Source: Hydra vulgaris
Lineage: Eukaryota > Cnidaria > Hydrozoa > Anthoathecata > Hydridae
Length of the DNA stretch: 64,000 nt
Assembly: GCF_038396675.1 (NCBI RefSeq)
Contig: NC_088934.1
Coordinates: 44,483,501 to 44,547,500 of the forward strand
Reading direction: 5' to 3'
The translations under genes and the position numbers were made by a program. Shown piece by piece: positions 13,076 through 24,940 of the stretch (position 1 is the first letter of the stretch; each line of letters opens with the position of its first letter). The notes under the pieces are model-generated. The model was not told the DNA's origin, did no database searches, and saw nothing but the letters and a program-made list of their open reading frames with translations.

Positions 13076-14116
13076 AAGAAATCAGGAAAGCCTTTCAAGG
13101 AAAGAAACATGAAAATTCTTGCTATGATAGAAAAAAACATGATTACTTTTTAGGATAGAATAATTGAAGGATAGAAAAGAAGAAAGAAATACATATATCC
13201 TTTCTGGCAAAGAAAAATGAAAAACTTGCTAGCAAAGACTTTTTTAGGATAGAAATCGCACAAGTAAAAGTCATTTTTTTTCTAGCAATGAAAATTGGAA
13301 AAACGTACTAGCAAAGAAATTTTAGAAAAGAAATTTAAAAACGTGCTAGCAAAGAAATTTTAAGAAAGAATTTGCGCGCAATTTGGTAATTACAGTTATG
13401 ATTTTTAATTGAATAAATGTTAAATAATTATAATCGCATTAATTTTGGTTCGATCAGAAAAATTCATTTAAAATTCAAAATATTTTATTAATAAAATGTC
13501 TCAAATTTACTATATAATATTCTATTTGCATAAATCTTAGTTGCATTTTTTTATTAAATTAGTTTTCTGGTCTTAAATATTTCAGTTCAACCTTAAAAGA
13601 CTATACAATTATTGCTTTATAATAAGCTAATATCAATATATTTTTGAATGGTGCAAATTTTTTGATTTGAAGAAACATTTAATCGTCATTATAGATTATA
13701 AGTATAATCTAATTCTAACAAAATCTTTGTGAAATAATAAAGATTATCTGAAATTTCTGAATCATTCATCAGTGATTCCCTTTTATTACAAATGGTAATT
13801 CTGTCGTAGCAAGTTTTTTTGGATTAATGAAATAAAATTCTGTCGTAGCAAGTTTTTTAGATTTATTAAATAAAATTCTTTCCTAGCAAGTTTTTCGCAT
13901 TTATTAAATAAAATTCTTTCCAAGCAAGTTGTTTACGTTTATTAAAAAATATTCTTTCTTAAAAAGTATTTCAAGTTTCTTTTCAAAATTTCTGCCAAAA
14001 ATATTCTTTTGTAAAAATTCTTTTCTAGTAAGGTTTCTTTATTTCTATCATAAAACATTCTATTCTGAAATTATTCTTTCCTAGTTTTCTATCCTCATTT
14101 TATTCTTGTCTACCAT
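13076..14116. mobile_element. foldback-like element with internal short repeats
   Basis: Outer ends are inverted (TCTAGACAAGAA at 13076 and TTCTTGTCTA at about 14106). The left arm has repeated CTAGCAAAGAAATTTTA units; the right arm has three or four direct repeats of about 48 bp built on AATTCTTTCCTAGCAAGTTT and TTATTAAATAAA, complementary in type to the left arm. No coding capacity. It is nested in the P element's 3' part. Confidence 0.6.
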
Positions 14117-14560
14117 GGCACACCATTAAAAATATTACTTTGCAGTAGTTTACATTTTCAGTTAGGTGATTTTCGCATGAATATAATATTTGTATGATAT
14201 ATCTACTAAAAGTAACTTATAAAAAGTGAAAAGATGAATTTATTATTCTTTTTTTTTTTAATTTTGTTTATAACTAACATTGTAATATAACTAACGAATA
14301 ACATTTATAAAAATTTTAAATTAACTTAAATGTATCTAAAACTAATTATGTTTAAACAATTTAGTATATATAGATTTATATTTTGCTATAATTTAATATT
14401 AGCATTTACCACAAAACTTATAATGGGTTTTTTAAGTATTAAAAATAAATTTTTGAGAAAAAAGAGATAAAATCTTTAGAGAATAAAAAGTAAATACAAG
14501 CTTTTTAGATATTTTACTAAACACTATTTTACAGTTTTTGTTAAAAACATTGCAAAAATT

Positions 14561-17042
14561 TTACTTTGCGCTGAGTTTTATCAACTTCTGCTTTGGCTCC
14601 TTGTGGGAACGAGGTGAATAAAGTCGACAATAATTATTTAATAAAATATTTGTCATTGTTAATCCATGATGTCTTTGCATACATAATGAATAAAATTCTG
14701 ATAGCATCATAAGAAGGTTACACAGTGATGACCGACAAGTGTCATTATATACTTCATAAAAAAAGAATGTATCAGTAAGTTGCCCATTGACAAACTTTGT
14801 CACCAGGAATTGTTAAACCTCCTTGATTTATGTCCTTTACAAAATTTCCATACGTTTCATAGAAATAAAAGGTGTCATCTGGATTTTCATCTTCACAAAT
14901 AATGTACCCAGCAATATAAACTAATGACATTTTAATATCAACAGTCAATGAATCACACAGAGCAGGTAAATTGTCAATAATGTTGCAAATACCCTCGCTT
15001 GGTAAAAATTTACATTTTGGATAAGAGTGATCTGAACCTAGATTGGCTAACACATCTGAATTTTTCTCAAACTTTAATAGCAACTTTGTACGGTATATAG
15101 TTACTTTTTCAAGAACTTGTTAAACCGAAATAAAATAAGTTCCTCCTGAGCCTTGTCTTAATTTTCCAAAGAGCTTTTCTAATGGATCTGTTGTAAAGTT
15201 GCCTAATAATACATACCGATGAGTTGTATCTAAAAGATATTTTGACAACTGAACCAAACCATAACAGGTCTGAGCTAAACAATTAGCAGTGTCTCTTGTT
15301 AGTAATTTGACTCTTTATACTTTTTCTATTTTTTTCATTTGTATTGCAAAATCACCCATTGCAGAAAGTTTGCTTAAAATTGTCATCATTAGCAGAAGCA
15401 ATAGCAGCTCGATTAGAATCTTTCAAACAAATGTTTGCATATGGACTGTGAACATTACAAATTTTCCAAAATTTAACGACTTTAGAGATGAAAATAATTG
15501 TCCCTTCATTTTCATGCAGGTCTGGATGACTTTTTAATGCTGACAATGTTTCATCGCAAAACACTTGCAGACAAGTGATAACTTTTTGTCTTTCAATTGG
15601 CTTTGGATAAACAGAAACTTCTGTTAATTTAGACATTTTAACAATGTTTTTTGTTTCAAGCTTGTACAAATTAATAATATCAACCCACCGTGCTATTTTT
15701 TTTTCTCCATCAATATAAAATTCAAGTTCTTGAGTTTTTTTTGTGATCCAGTTATTACGTATACTATTTAATAAATAAACATAATCAAATAAAAGAAAAA
15801 TATTGTCTTTAGTACACCATGCTTCTTTTTTTTTTAAAAAAAGTTAAAAACTTCTGATTGACTCTGTTACCATCACAGACAATAGCAACAACATTGCCCC
15901 CATTATTTTTAATTGCATCAAGAATCAGGGTTGTCTGTTCAAAAAGAAACTCAGCATCAAGTTCTCTGACTGATAACATTTTGTAAAGAAATTTTGGTCC
16001 ATTAAACAATGTTACAACCAAAAAGCTCAGTACTGTGTTTGCTAACAGATGAGGTTTGTTAACTGATTTACCAAATACTTTGCCACCATGATACTGCAAC
16101 ATTGGTTTAACATAAACCTCATCAAGAAGTAAAATGCATGTTTTTTGTCTATCATCTCTAAGATTAGAGAAAATATGTCTGATATAAGTGGTATCATCTA
16201 AAGATTTGCATTTAGATGTAATTCTTCCTAAAGTACGTAAACTTGGAAGTTCAAAATCTGATGCAATTGTAGGCTGATCGTGAAAGAGAAAAATACTCAA
16301 ATGCTCGCACAATTGTTTCAATTTGATACATTTTTTCCCCAATACATGTTTTATTCATTGACAAAATTTGTTGATATACAACTTCTTTTTTGGGTGTTAT
16401 TTCACAACAATTTAAAAATCTTAATGCTTCTTGGATATGAGAAAATTTGTTCATAATATAAACTCAGTTAGATGATAAAGTCATAACACTAATTTTAACT
16501 CCACAATGAAATGCTTCAAAAGTGAGAATTTTATATATGCAAAGAAGAAATCTAGCAATAGCACTTTCCTTTAAAAAGTCTGAAGACTGAATATATAATA
16601 TATCATTGCATAAATAATTAATAATAGCAAAATTAAATTCATTAGTTTTTAACTTTTCATATAAAACATTAATACTTTCTATTTTTTCTTGTGAATTAAA
16701 TATTGCTAACTCGTCCTCTTCTTGCCAGCGAACACTATTTAGACTTTTTGATGTTTTTCTAAGTGACATGGGTACAGTAGGAACTAAGCTTGGCTTTATA
16801 CCATCAAATACTGACGGAGCATCACGAGGTCTCAGCTTTCCATAATCAGTAACAGTTGAATAATTTTTTGGCCAATATCTTTCATATACTACGGTGTTAT
16901 TAGTATCAGGAACATTATCTCTTGGTATTATAACAATTCAACGTTTTCGTTCTTCAATGTTTCTTGGAAGTCTAAATATTTTAACTCTATTCTGAGGATT
17001 ATAATTGCCATTGTAATTTGTTACACAACATCGACGAACCAT
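14561..17042 (-). pseudogene. P-element transposase (THAP family), multiply broken
   Basis: The start MVRRCCVTNYNGNYNPQ and FRLPRNIEERKR-stop-IVIIPRD form a decayed THAP zinc finger: the second Cys is Tyr, the conserved Trp is a stop, and the CxRH-type pair reads Y..Y. Downstream: QTIASDFELP-like region, LLLDEVYVKPMLQYHGGKVF, NTVLSFLVVTLFNGPKF and VAIVCDGNRVNQKF (RNase H-like catalytic domain with Asp residues), then VEGTI-type and KLRQGSGGTYF blocks, ending SLVYIAGYIICEDE and CNLLMMLSEFY. This order is that of P-superfamily transposases. About six frame breaks. It once bound element ends and catalysed transposition; now dead. Confidence 0.85.
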
Positions 17043-17394
17043 TTTTTAAATACTAAATTAAATCCTTTGCTCAATCCTTCACCTCTCAACTAACTTTTTT
17101 TTATTTAATTTGGAAGTTAGTTAAAATGATTATGGGTGTTTGGTTATTGTAAATTTTATGCAAATATTAAACTTATGCATATATATATATTCAACTTAAA
17201 TTAATTTTATTAACCAAAATTTTAAATGAAAATTATTTTTTTAATTTTATAATAATTATTTATTAATGTTTTATAATTATTGCTACAAAAAAAACCACCC
17301 CCGTATTTATTTTGTAAAACTGCTTGTTAGTTTTTCAAATATAAAACTATCTTGCCTCCAGTTTTTTACGCAAGCCCCGCGTTGGCAAGGCCTG

Positions 17395-17793
17395 TTATAT
17401 AGTAAGCCATGTTACAACAATAATACTTTTCTTTTTTAAACAAATTTGCGAACTTGACCATATTATCATTAATGTTATGGTGATATTACACGCCAAGGTC
17501 TAGTTAAAGACAAGAAAAATTTAACTTACATGTAATTTTTAAAAAACTAAAAAAAATTAAAAAAAAAACTTTTTTATTGAAAAAATTATATATTATTTTC
17601 TTCAGATATTTGGATTTATTATATATATTTTTAAGTACATGCATGTGATAAATATTTTTCTTCTTTAGATATTTGCATTTATTATATATATTTTATAAAA
17701 CATGTATATTACTATTAGAACAAAAGAAACATAAAAAACTTAAACAAAATACTACTATTGACAATTTTTTTTATAAATAATGAAATAATCTAC
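17395..17793. other. NDUFAF5 intron 5, 5' part
   Basis: AT-rich intron between the P element and exon 5. Two related copies of ATTTATTATATATATTTT near 17610 and 17668. No gene. Confidence 0.5.
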
Positions 17794-17897
17794 CTTAAGC
17801 TACTGAGAATCAGATCAAGAGAGTTCTCTTCAAACGGAAACTTTCCATCTTGATAAACTATATTTTCAACATCAAGATCAGTGTGTTTACATAAATC
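17794..17897 (-). CDS. NDUFAF5: NDUFAF5 exon 5
   Basis: Encodes DLCKHTDLDVENIVYQDGKF and PFEENSLDLILSSL plus two bases of a Ser codon. It matches the family block ending P-F-x-E-N-x-x-D-L-(I/V)-x-S-S-L-S. Acceptor TTTAG precedes, donor GTAG follows; the split Ser codon (AG|C) joins exon 6 exactly to give SSLSLHW. Confidence 0.9.
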
Positions 17898-18002
17898 CTA
17901 AAGTAATATTTTTAATAATTTGCATGTTTAATTACTAAAAAATAATAGTTTAAACAACAGATTTTTCAATAAAAAATAAATTAAAAAATAAACAATACTA
18001 AC

Positions 18003-18050
18003 CAGCATCTCTTTAGTTGATTCAAGCTGGTACAATTTACCAATATCTTC
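18003..18050 (-). CDS. NDUFAF5: NDUFAF5 exon 4
   Basis: A 48-bp microexon coding EDIGKLYQLESTKEML, the second strand/helix of the SAM-fold. Acceptor CAATAG, donor GTTAGT. It keeps phase 0 on both sides. Confidence 0.85.
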
Positions 18051-18896
18051 CTATTGAAATTGCAATAAACTTAAAAACATTTTTATTCAAACTAACTGTT
18101 GCATTTTCTTTAAAACAACATTTATGAAAGATACTTTCACTTTCATTTTCACCTCAACACTATTATCAAATTATACCATCAGCGTCTAAATAAAGATATA
18201 AATCTTATGGATATTTTCTTTAATTAAGAAAATCACTCACATATGCTGTTGTTTGAGTGGCAGTTGTAAAAAACATTTCATTCTCTCTAACCTCATGCAC
18301 ATTGTTTATGATGAGTTGCGCAAAGACACTATTATTTTTTTCTTATTTTTGAAAAATTTACAAATATTAGAGTAAGTTCCTTAATACATACCAATATACC
18401 ACTATAACGAACTAAAAAGACCAAAGGCTACTTAGCACAATAGTTAACACTCATAAACTTTTGATATGATTTAAATAACATTTTATAAAGTCTAGCGAAT
18501 AAAAATATCACTTAATACTGCAAATTAGAAATATGTTAGCAAAATATAAGTTAAAATTTACTAATACAATTATTTGAATTCCATTTGCCGAAATAAAATC
18601 ACAATTTATACTTTTTATTTTATTGTCTTTATACAATAAAAATTTTACTTTTTTATAAAACAAAAAACAGACATTTGGTCTACTTATTTTTATAAAAGAT
18701 TTGTTAAAGAAATTCTCGCAATTTCACATTCTATTCAAAACTTATTTAAGACACAGTATGATGTAAAGAAAGAAAAATAACTTTAAATAACTTTAATCAA
18801 CAGTTGATTTATTACTTAAATTTTTATTACACCAAAACTCATACTTTACTTTAAATTATCTACTCCAAGTTAAAACAATAAAATGCCAGTAATTAT

Positions 18897-19012
18897 CAAC
18901 CTGTAGGTTATTAAGAAGCCAACCTGCAGGTTATCAAGATGCCAACCTGTAAATTGTCAAGATGCTAACCAGTAAGTTATCAAAATGCCAACCTGTAGGT
19001 TATCAAGATACT
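18897..19012. repeat. 23-24-bp minisatellite
   Basis: About five diverged copies of GCCAACCTGTAGGTTATCAA-GAT in intron 3 of NDUFAF5. Confidence 0.85.
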
Positions 19013-19261
19013 AAAACAATACTTTACTTAACCTCTTATGATTAAAATTATTTTGATTATACTATTATAAAAGTAATTTTGTTTACTGTAAATAAAATAA
19101 TAGGATGTGATGTGAATAATATTTCAATGGAATCACTATACATTATTGCTGAACTTAATGCTGCTGTTACTCATTCGTGCAAGTTTACACAGAGTTTTTT
19201 AAAGAAGCATGCTTGGTCTTTTAATATTTCTCTTTATATTTTAGACCACATGATAAGGTAT

Positions 19262-20335
19262 TCTTAAATCTTTATAATCTGTTAACATCTGCTTAATCAG
19301 TAATAACATCGAAAACTTTGCTTCATCAGCTTAATCAGTAATAAGATCAAAAACTTTTTTATTTGATGACTTCTGTAGTAATGGATAAACTTTATGCTAT
19401 TTTTAAATTAGTATAGTAACTTTTAAATTCAGGTAATTTATTTAATTCATGCGTTTTAATAATAACTCAATTCAAGTCCTTCATCACTCGTATTTAAAAT
19501 ACACTAATCTGTAATTTTTTGTAAATAATTCTAATTCATATCTTTTTCTTGATTTATATATTTAATTATTTGTATGTGTTGTTTATTATGTGTTTATATG
19601 TGTTAAGGTTAAATGGGTTTATATTTTGTAAGTGTGTAAATATCTTTTATATATGAAGTGTTTCTATGTTTGCAATATATTATGTTATGTGATTATAGTT
19701 TAAAAGTGGTTATTTTGTTGTTTCCATTGTTTCAAAGTGTTGCAACTTGGCTTAGTTTAGATCAAGAGTGTTTTCCTTGCTAGCCAAGTGGTGTACTTTG
19801 CTATAATGTGACTTGGGTTTGTTAAAGCAAGAATGTTGTCTTTGCCAGTCAAGTAGTGTCAAGTCAAGTCTCTTTTTATAGCCTGTTAATACCTGCTTAA
19901 TCAGTTATATAATCTAAAACCCTTCTATTATAAATAATAATTTGATGCAATTATAAAGTTTGCAGTAATAGATAAACCTTATGTTATTTTAAAAACTTTA
20001 AAGTAACTTATAAAATCAGGAAATTTAATTCATTTTAATAATAACACATACAAGCCCTTTATCAATTGTATTTAAAGTATATTAATCTGTTTTTGATTTT
20101 AAAGAATTCGAGGACAATGCTCTTTTCAAAAGGTCAAATTTTTGATAAAGTTAATATTTATTTCAAATCCCTTGCTTCTCACATAGTCAACTCTATGTTA
20201 CATGTTCAATAAGTGTTTATGTGTCAATATCTGTTATATATATAGTGTTTCTATGTGTGTTATCTGTTATATTGTTATGTTTTATGATTTATAAGTAGTT
20301 ATTATGTTGTTTTTGTGGTTTAAAAGTGTTGTGAA
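19262..20335. repeat. diverged direct duplication of about 0.5-0.6 kb
   Basis: Blocks recur in the same order: TGCTTAATCAGT, GCAGTAATRGATAAAC, TTAATTCAT..TTTAATAATAAC, ATTAATCTG/ACTAATCTG, then AGTGTTTCTATGTKTG and GTTATTWTGTTGTTT. Unit 1 is 19262-19750, unit 2 about 19865-20335. Confidence 0.7.
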
Positions 20336-21257
20336 ATTTTTTTGGTGCCAATTTTCGTCACACTAGAGCTACAATAATGTAAAATTATCCCAAAACCGGT
20401 ATTAAAAACAGCTTAATTAAAAGAGTTTGTTACAGAAAAATTTCTATAAGATATACCAAACAGAGAGAGAGAACATATTTGACCCAACTTCTATGTAAAA
20501 AATATTGAAGTTAATAAGTATAGTAATAGTTGGTGTTGAACTTATCAAGATCCACATTTTGACTTATCAAGACCCACATTTTACGGGTCAGGACTGCTAG
20601 TATACATTTAATGTGACAACAGAATTAGCTGGATATACTAAAAATATTTATCATAATTTACAATTTTACTCAGCTGGTAGATTTTCAAGACAAGTTATTT
20701 TTGGTGGATTTTCAAGAAAAGTTATTTTTATGAACAAGAAACATTTGTACTTCTTGCAAAACAGGTTGGCACAGTAAAAATATATTTTGCTAACTTTAAT
20801 TTTTAGAATCCAACTTTAAATCAGATTTAGGCAATGAAATAAAGAAAAATAATAATGAAAAAAACAGCAACTTATTTTTGCCGTAATAAATACCCTTCAT
20901 ATGTGTATCATGTCATCATACTGAAAATAGTATTAAAAAATACAAATATTTGAATTGAATATTTCTCTTTTTAATAATGCATAAGCTAGCTTATTTTTGT
21001 CACACTATTTTGATCTAGCTAGAAGCTAGATATTTGATGCCAGCCATCAGCTATTTAAAATACATTGAATATAGGTAGTATTAATATAGAATTTTTTAAG
21101 ATCCTCATAAGCATGTTATGGATCAAAATTCTATAATACACAAGGTAATTTGACAAATTTCAGGCAGCATCAAGTTTGTAAACAGCATTTAGCATTAAAA
21201 ATCACAATGGCATTTATCTGTTAATAATGCTTACCATTTCAGTAAATATAATTCAGT

Positions 21258-21304
21258 TACCGATAATGACAGGTAAATAACCTATTTACCTGTCATTATC
21301 GGTA
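21258..21304. repeat. 22-bp perfect hairpin
   Basis: Arms TACCGATAATGACAGGTAAA-TA and its perfect complement with a 3-nt loop. It could fold in the NDUFAF5 pre-mRNA. Confidence 0.9.
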
Positions 21305-22356
21305 TGTATTTATAATACAAAAGTTGCTAAACATCACTAAACAATATGAGTTTTCTTCATAATGAAAATTAATGAATATATTTGCGTACAACTTTTACAC
21401 TTAAACATACCAAGATAAGGCATAGTACTTATTTAAAAAAAGTATTTGTCATTACAGGTTAACAAAAATAAGCAACAGTACAATAAATATTCTAACCTTC
21501 ACTCTTTGATCGTCTAAAAAAAAATTAAATCTGAACTTTTTTACAAATACAAAACTGCTAATTATCTCTTCATTTTTTGAATGATTTAGTTTTAACATAA
21601 AATCTGACAATGCAGCTCTTTATTCTGATTTAATAAGTTGGATTCTAAATACTTTTTTCTCTAAGTTTTGTCGAAAATTGTTGCAAAGAAACTTTCTTTT
21701 GCATAGTTATTTGCATAGCGTATAGCATTTGAGATTTTCATTTTTCTTTCAAACGGATTTCCTTTCTATTAATTATATACAGGATATAAAACGATTTGAG
21801 TTTTTTAAAGAAGTTTAATCCAATTACAGAAGAGTTATAGATTTAGTATCTTTTATTCATATTTTTTTATTCATATCTTTAGCACAAATTTCTACAATCT
21901 AATATTTTACGCCAATTTTTTATTAAAATCATGTTTCTCTAAGTTTTTAGAATATGAATTTGGATTGTTCATGTTTCTTTACAAATTTTTATTTTTGACA
22001 ACTAGATACAAACTTGACTTTTGATAAATTTTTGCTTTAATAGTGATATGATTTACAATCTTGTATTTATGATGTAATCATAAAATAATGTAACTTTTTA
22101 TAAAAATTTTTTCAATCTGTGTTTTCAATCTTTAAAAGTTAATAAAGATTTCGAAAACTACTCAAAATGCATGACTAAACCCAAAAATAACTAGCCAAAA
22201 AAATAATAAGTAAAAAATAATGAAAAAAAAAAAAAAAGTAAAAAAATTTTTTACAGTAGTCTCAAAAACTAAACTTTACTGTAGTCTCCGAAGAGTTTTA
22301 TGTATCATCAATGCCAATTTTATTGAAAAAAATAAAAGCTGACAAAAATCTTTTAC

Positions 22357-22420
22357 CTTATTTAGGTGCTTCGCTAAATAACCCTTTCCTGCACCAAAGT
22401 CTAATGCCTTTGGAAAATAC
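22357..22420 (-). CDS. NDUFAF5: NDUFAF5 exon 3 (SAM-binding motif I)
   Basis: Codes (K)YFPKALDFGAGKGYLAKHLN-K. The LDFGAGKGYLA block is motif I of class I SAM-dependent methyltransferase folds. Acceptor TTTAG, donor GTAAAA; the first base completes the Lys codon begun in exon 2. Confidence 0.92.
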
Positions 22421-22495
22421 CTAAATAAAAAACTTTAGCTTTCACAAGGAATCATAGTATATTAAAAATATAAAATAGTAAAAAAGAAAGCTTAC

Positions 22496-22536
22496 TTCAA
22501 AATGTCAGCTAATCTATCTGCAACTCTTTCTGCTAC
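22496..22536 (-). CDS. NDUFAF5: NDUFAF5 exon 2
   Basis: A 41-bp exon coding VAERVADRLADIL plus two bases, corresponding to the family's E-E-V-x-x-R-I-A-D-R-x-x-D-I helix. Donor GTAAGC, acceptor TTTGAG (a non-consensus GAG acceptor, chosen because it keeps phase and homology). Confidence 0.85.
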
Positions 22537-22611
22537 CTCAAATCAAAATTTTAGAAAACAAATTATCAAAAATATATTTTTGATTTTAAATATTCAAAAA
22601 CTACTTCATAC

Positions 22612-22812
22612 TTCATTTTTAAGATAATCATAAATATGTTCATCCTGAAATTTTGCAGCAATCCTCTTCTGGTGAACTTTGGTTTTTTCATCAAAAACAT
22701 TTGTTGTCCCTTTATTGCTAGAATAACTTTTTGTTATCAGCACCTTAATGCCACACAAACTTGGTTGAAATAAAATGCTTGAAGTAAGAAGGCTTGCTTT
22801 GGATAAAAACAT
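22612..22812 (-). CDS. NDUFAF5: NDUFAF5 exon 1: complex I assembly factor 5
   Basis: NDUFAF5 is a mitochondrial matrix protein with a methyltransferase fold; in known animals it hydroxylates an arginine of NDUFS7 early in complex I assembly. Exon 1 begins MFLSKASLLTSSILFQPSL, a hydrophobic, Ser/Lys-rich leader that fits a mitochondrial targeting peptide, and then carries NVFDEKTKVHQKRIAAKF and DYLKNE, the conserved N-terminal block (N-x-F-D...K-x-x-Q-K...D-Y-L-K-E-E). The ATG at 22812 is the first in frame. Six exons joined give 203 codons without a stop; the C-terminal third is not in view. Intron 1 is 75 bp, intron 2 75 bp, intron 3 4.3 kb, intron 4 105 bp, intron 5 8.8 kb. Confidence 0.92.
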
Positions 22813-23587
22813 TTACATTCATTTAGAATATTTATTTACTAAAAAATATTATAGTTTTATCACTTTAAAAATGTACTTGAAAAAACTTTTAAAAAGTTAA
22901 AAAATTTATTTGACCTATAAAATGTGTAAACATTTAATAGAGTTATGCATAAACAAAGTCTATTGCTTTTTTTCATATATTAAAAATTCAAATATTTACA
23001 ACATGTTTACAATATGTTACTATTGTTTGTACTATTACAACATGTTACTATTGTTGGCTATGATAAATTAATTTAAAAACATTTATAGGTTTTTTATGTT
23101 TAATTGTTAATTAAAATGGTCACATTCATTATAACAATTTGTTCTATAATACATATAAATAAAAATTGTTTCACATTTTTTATTGAAAAAAATTTGGTTA
23201 CAAGTTGCTTTAAATAAAACAACTTGCAACCTTCAGTTTAAATAAAGCAACTTGCAACCCTCAGTTAATTAATTAGTGTAACTCTTACAGTTCTTAAAGG
23301 TTTGGTGCAATAAAATAAAAGCAAATGGAAAAAAAATCATTTTTTTATGTCCCTTCTGTTCTTAAAAAGTTAAGCAGAAATATTTTCTAAAATCTAAAAT
23401 GTCTACTTAACTTAATTATGTTGTATAATAATTTACCTAACCCATTGTGTTATGTAAAAATCTACATAACTTATTAAATTTTATTATCTAATAAAATTGT
23501 GATGTTATCTTATAGTCCATCATGAGTGAAATTAAGTATTTGTACTGATTTAAAATTAAAAAATACTGATAAAAAAGTTGTTAATGA

Positions 23588-23590
<3 letters not shown>
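22813..23590. other. NDUFAF5 upstream region
   Basis: AT-rich. It should contain the NDUFAF5 promoter and 5' UTR, but I cannot point to a specific element. A duplicated AACTTGCAACC..CAGTT block lies at about 23220-23270. Confidence 0.4.

Positions 23591-23683
<93 letters not shown>
23591..23683. repeat. (TA)n microsatellite
   Basis: About 90 bp TA. Confidence 0.95.
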
Positions 23684-23686
<3 letters not shown>

Positions 23687-24940
23687 CCATTTGTAGTAAA
23701 AAATGGCTCTTAACAACCCTTTCTTTCAAAGTGAAAAAATCAAGTACACTTTATGTAAAAACCACAAAACTTGATCGAGAAAACTAATTAAATTTTATTG
23801 TTTTTTAAAAAACTACAAAACACAACTTAATAGACTGTAATGTTTTTTTGACAAATAGGCTGATTTGCAGCAGAGTACTACTACATCAACCGAGGGTTTG
23901 GGATAGGGCACCAATCCTTTCTTTCATTATTCTCCATTTTTTGCTTCTTTTTCTGAAAATGCTATGAAGATAAACAAAACTAGTGAGCAAGTATCTAAAT
24001 GCGCTATAGAAAAAATATATATCATGTAAATATATCATGAAAATATATATCATATATATCTTCTATAGCGCATGGGTCAGATAGACACATCGACTAAAAT
24101 TTGATTCTTTATTTAGCTGCAATTTTGCACAAGATAATATAATGATAAAAAAAAAAAAATATGATCAAAAAAGAGTCAATGGAGGAAACTAAATGAGTTA
24201 AAATGAAACTAAATTAGGTCTAAATGAGTCTCTGCTGACATATTTTCATAAGATAATTAACCTAATCAGTCAGAGCTGCAGAAGTGTAAACAAAGGTGGT
24301 AAGGTAAAAACAAAGCTGTTAAAGTGTAAATAAAGCTGCAAACAGAGTTGTAGTCATTACTATAATTATTATTATAAATAAAATCTATTTACTACACCAT
24401 ATCTACTACTATACCTAACTAAAGTTATTTTTTTTTGTAAAACAAGAAAAAAGCAGTTATTATTTTTTAAGAAACTAATACTTGGTACTTTTACCACACA
24501 AAATAGTAGACTAAAATTTTTACCACACAATAGCAGACTAAAAACTTACTCAGAATAAAAAAACTTACAACGACTTACTACAATTCACTACAACTTACCT
24601 ACTTACCATTTTTTATCCAACAACAACTTAATAAAAGTAAAAACACTTTTTAAAACCTGGCATACTTATTTTTAAATAGCACATTGTTAACTAATAATCT
24701 TAAATAAAAAAATAATAAATAAATAAATTTGGATCTAAAAAATAAGTTTCAAGCATATTTAAATGATTGGAATGAGAAAATGCAACTTTAAAGTAACTTA
24801 TTTTACAAAATTGATTACTAAATCTTAATTAAATTTAAATAACATTAAAAAATGAAAAAAACTTCTCATTCTTCTTTTTTTTTTTATATTTCCTTTGAAA
24901 TGACAGATTGTAAAAAAATTAAAAAAAAAAAAATTTTAAT
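23684..24940. other. intergenic, PEX14 3' side
   Basis: Holds a fragment of the GAGTACTACTACATCAACC/GAGGGTTTGG minisatellite family (about 23868-23915), also seen at 27254-27340 and 42833-42950, and an inverted repeat at 24000-24074 (ATGCGCTATAGAA..TTCTATAGCGCAT). No gene. Confidence 0.5.

Larger units (their letters stand above)
13007..17394 (-). mobile_element. P-type DNA transposon with terminal inverted repeats
   Basis: The ends are inverted copies of about 46 bp: left 13007-13053 contains GCCTTGCTAACGCGCGGCTT; right 17349-17394 reads inversely GCCTTGCCAACGCGGGGCTT. Between them, on the minus strand, is a THAP-type P transposase gene (17042-14561) and, near the left end, a foldback-like element. 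I could not see a matching 8-bp target duplication. The 4.4-kb element sits in NDUFAF5 intron 5, in the same orientation as the gene. Confidence 0.8.
18051..22356. other. NDUFAF5 intron 3 (4.3 kb)
   Basis: AT-rich intron. It holds a minisatellite (18897-19012), a tandem duplication (19262-20335) and a perfect hairpin (21258-21304), listed separately. A 62-codon plus-strand frame at 19079-19267 has no recognisable similarity and is probably chance. Confidence 0.7.

Noticed and set aside
19079-19267. 62-codon frame in NDUFAF5 intron 3
   Set aside because: No recognisable similarity, opposite strand to the gene, and within the range expected by chance.
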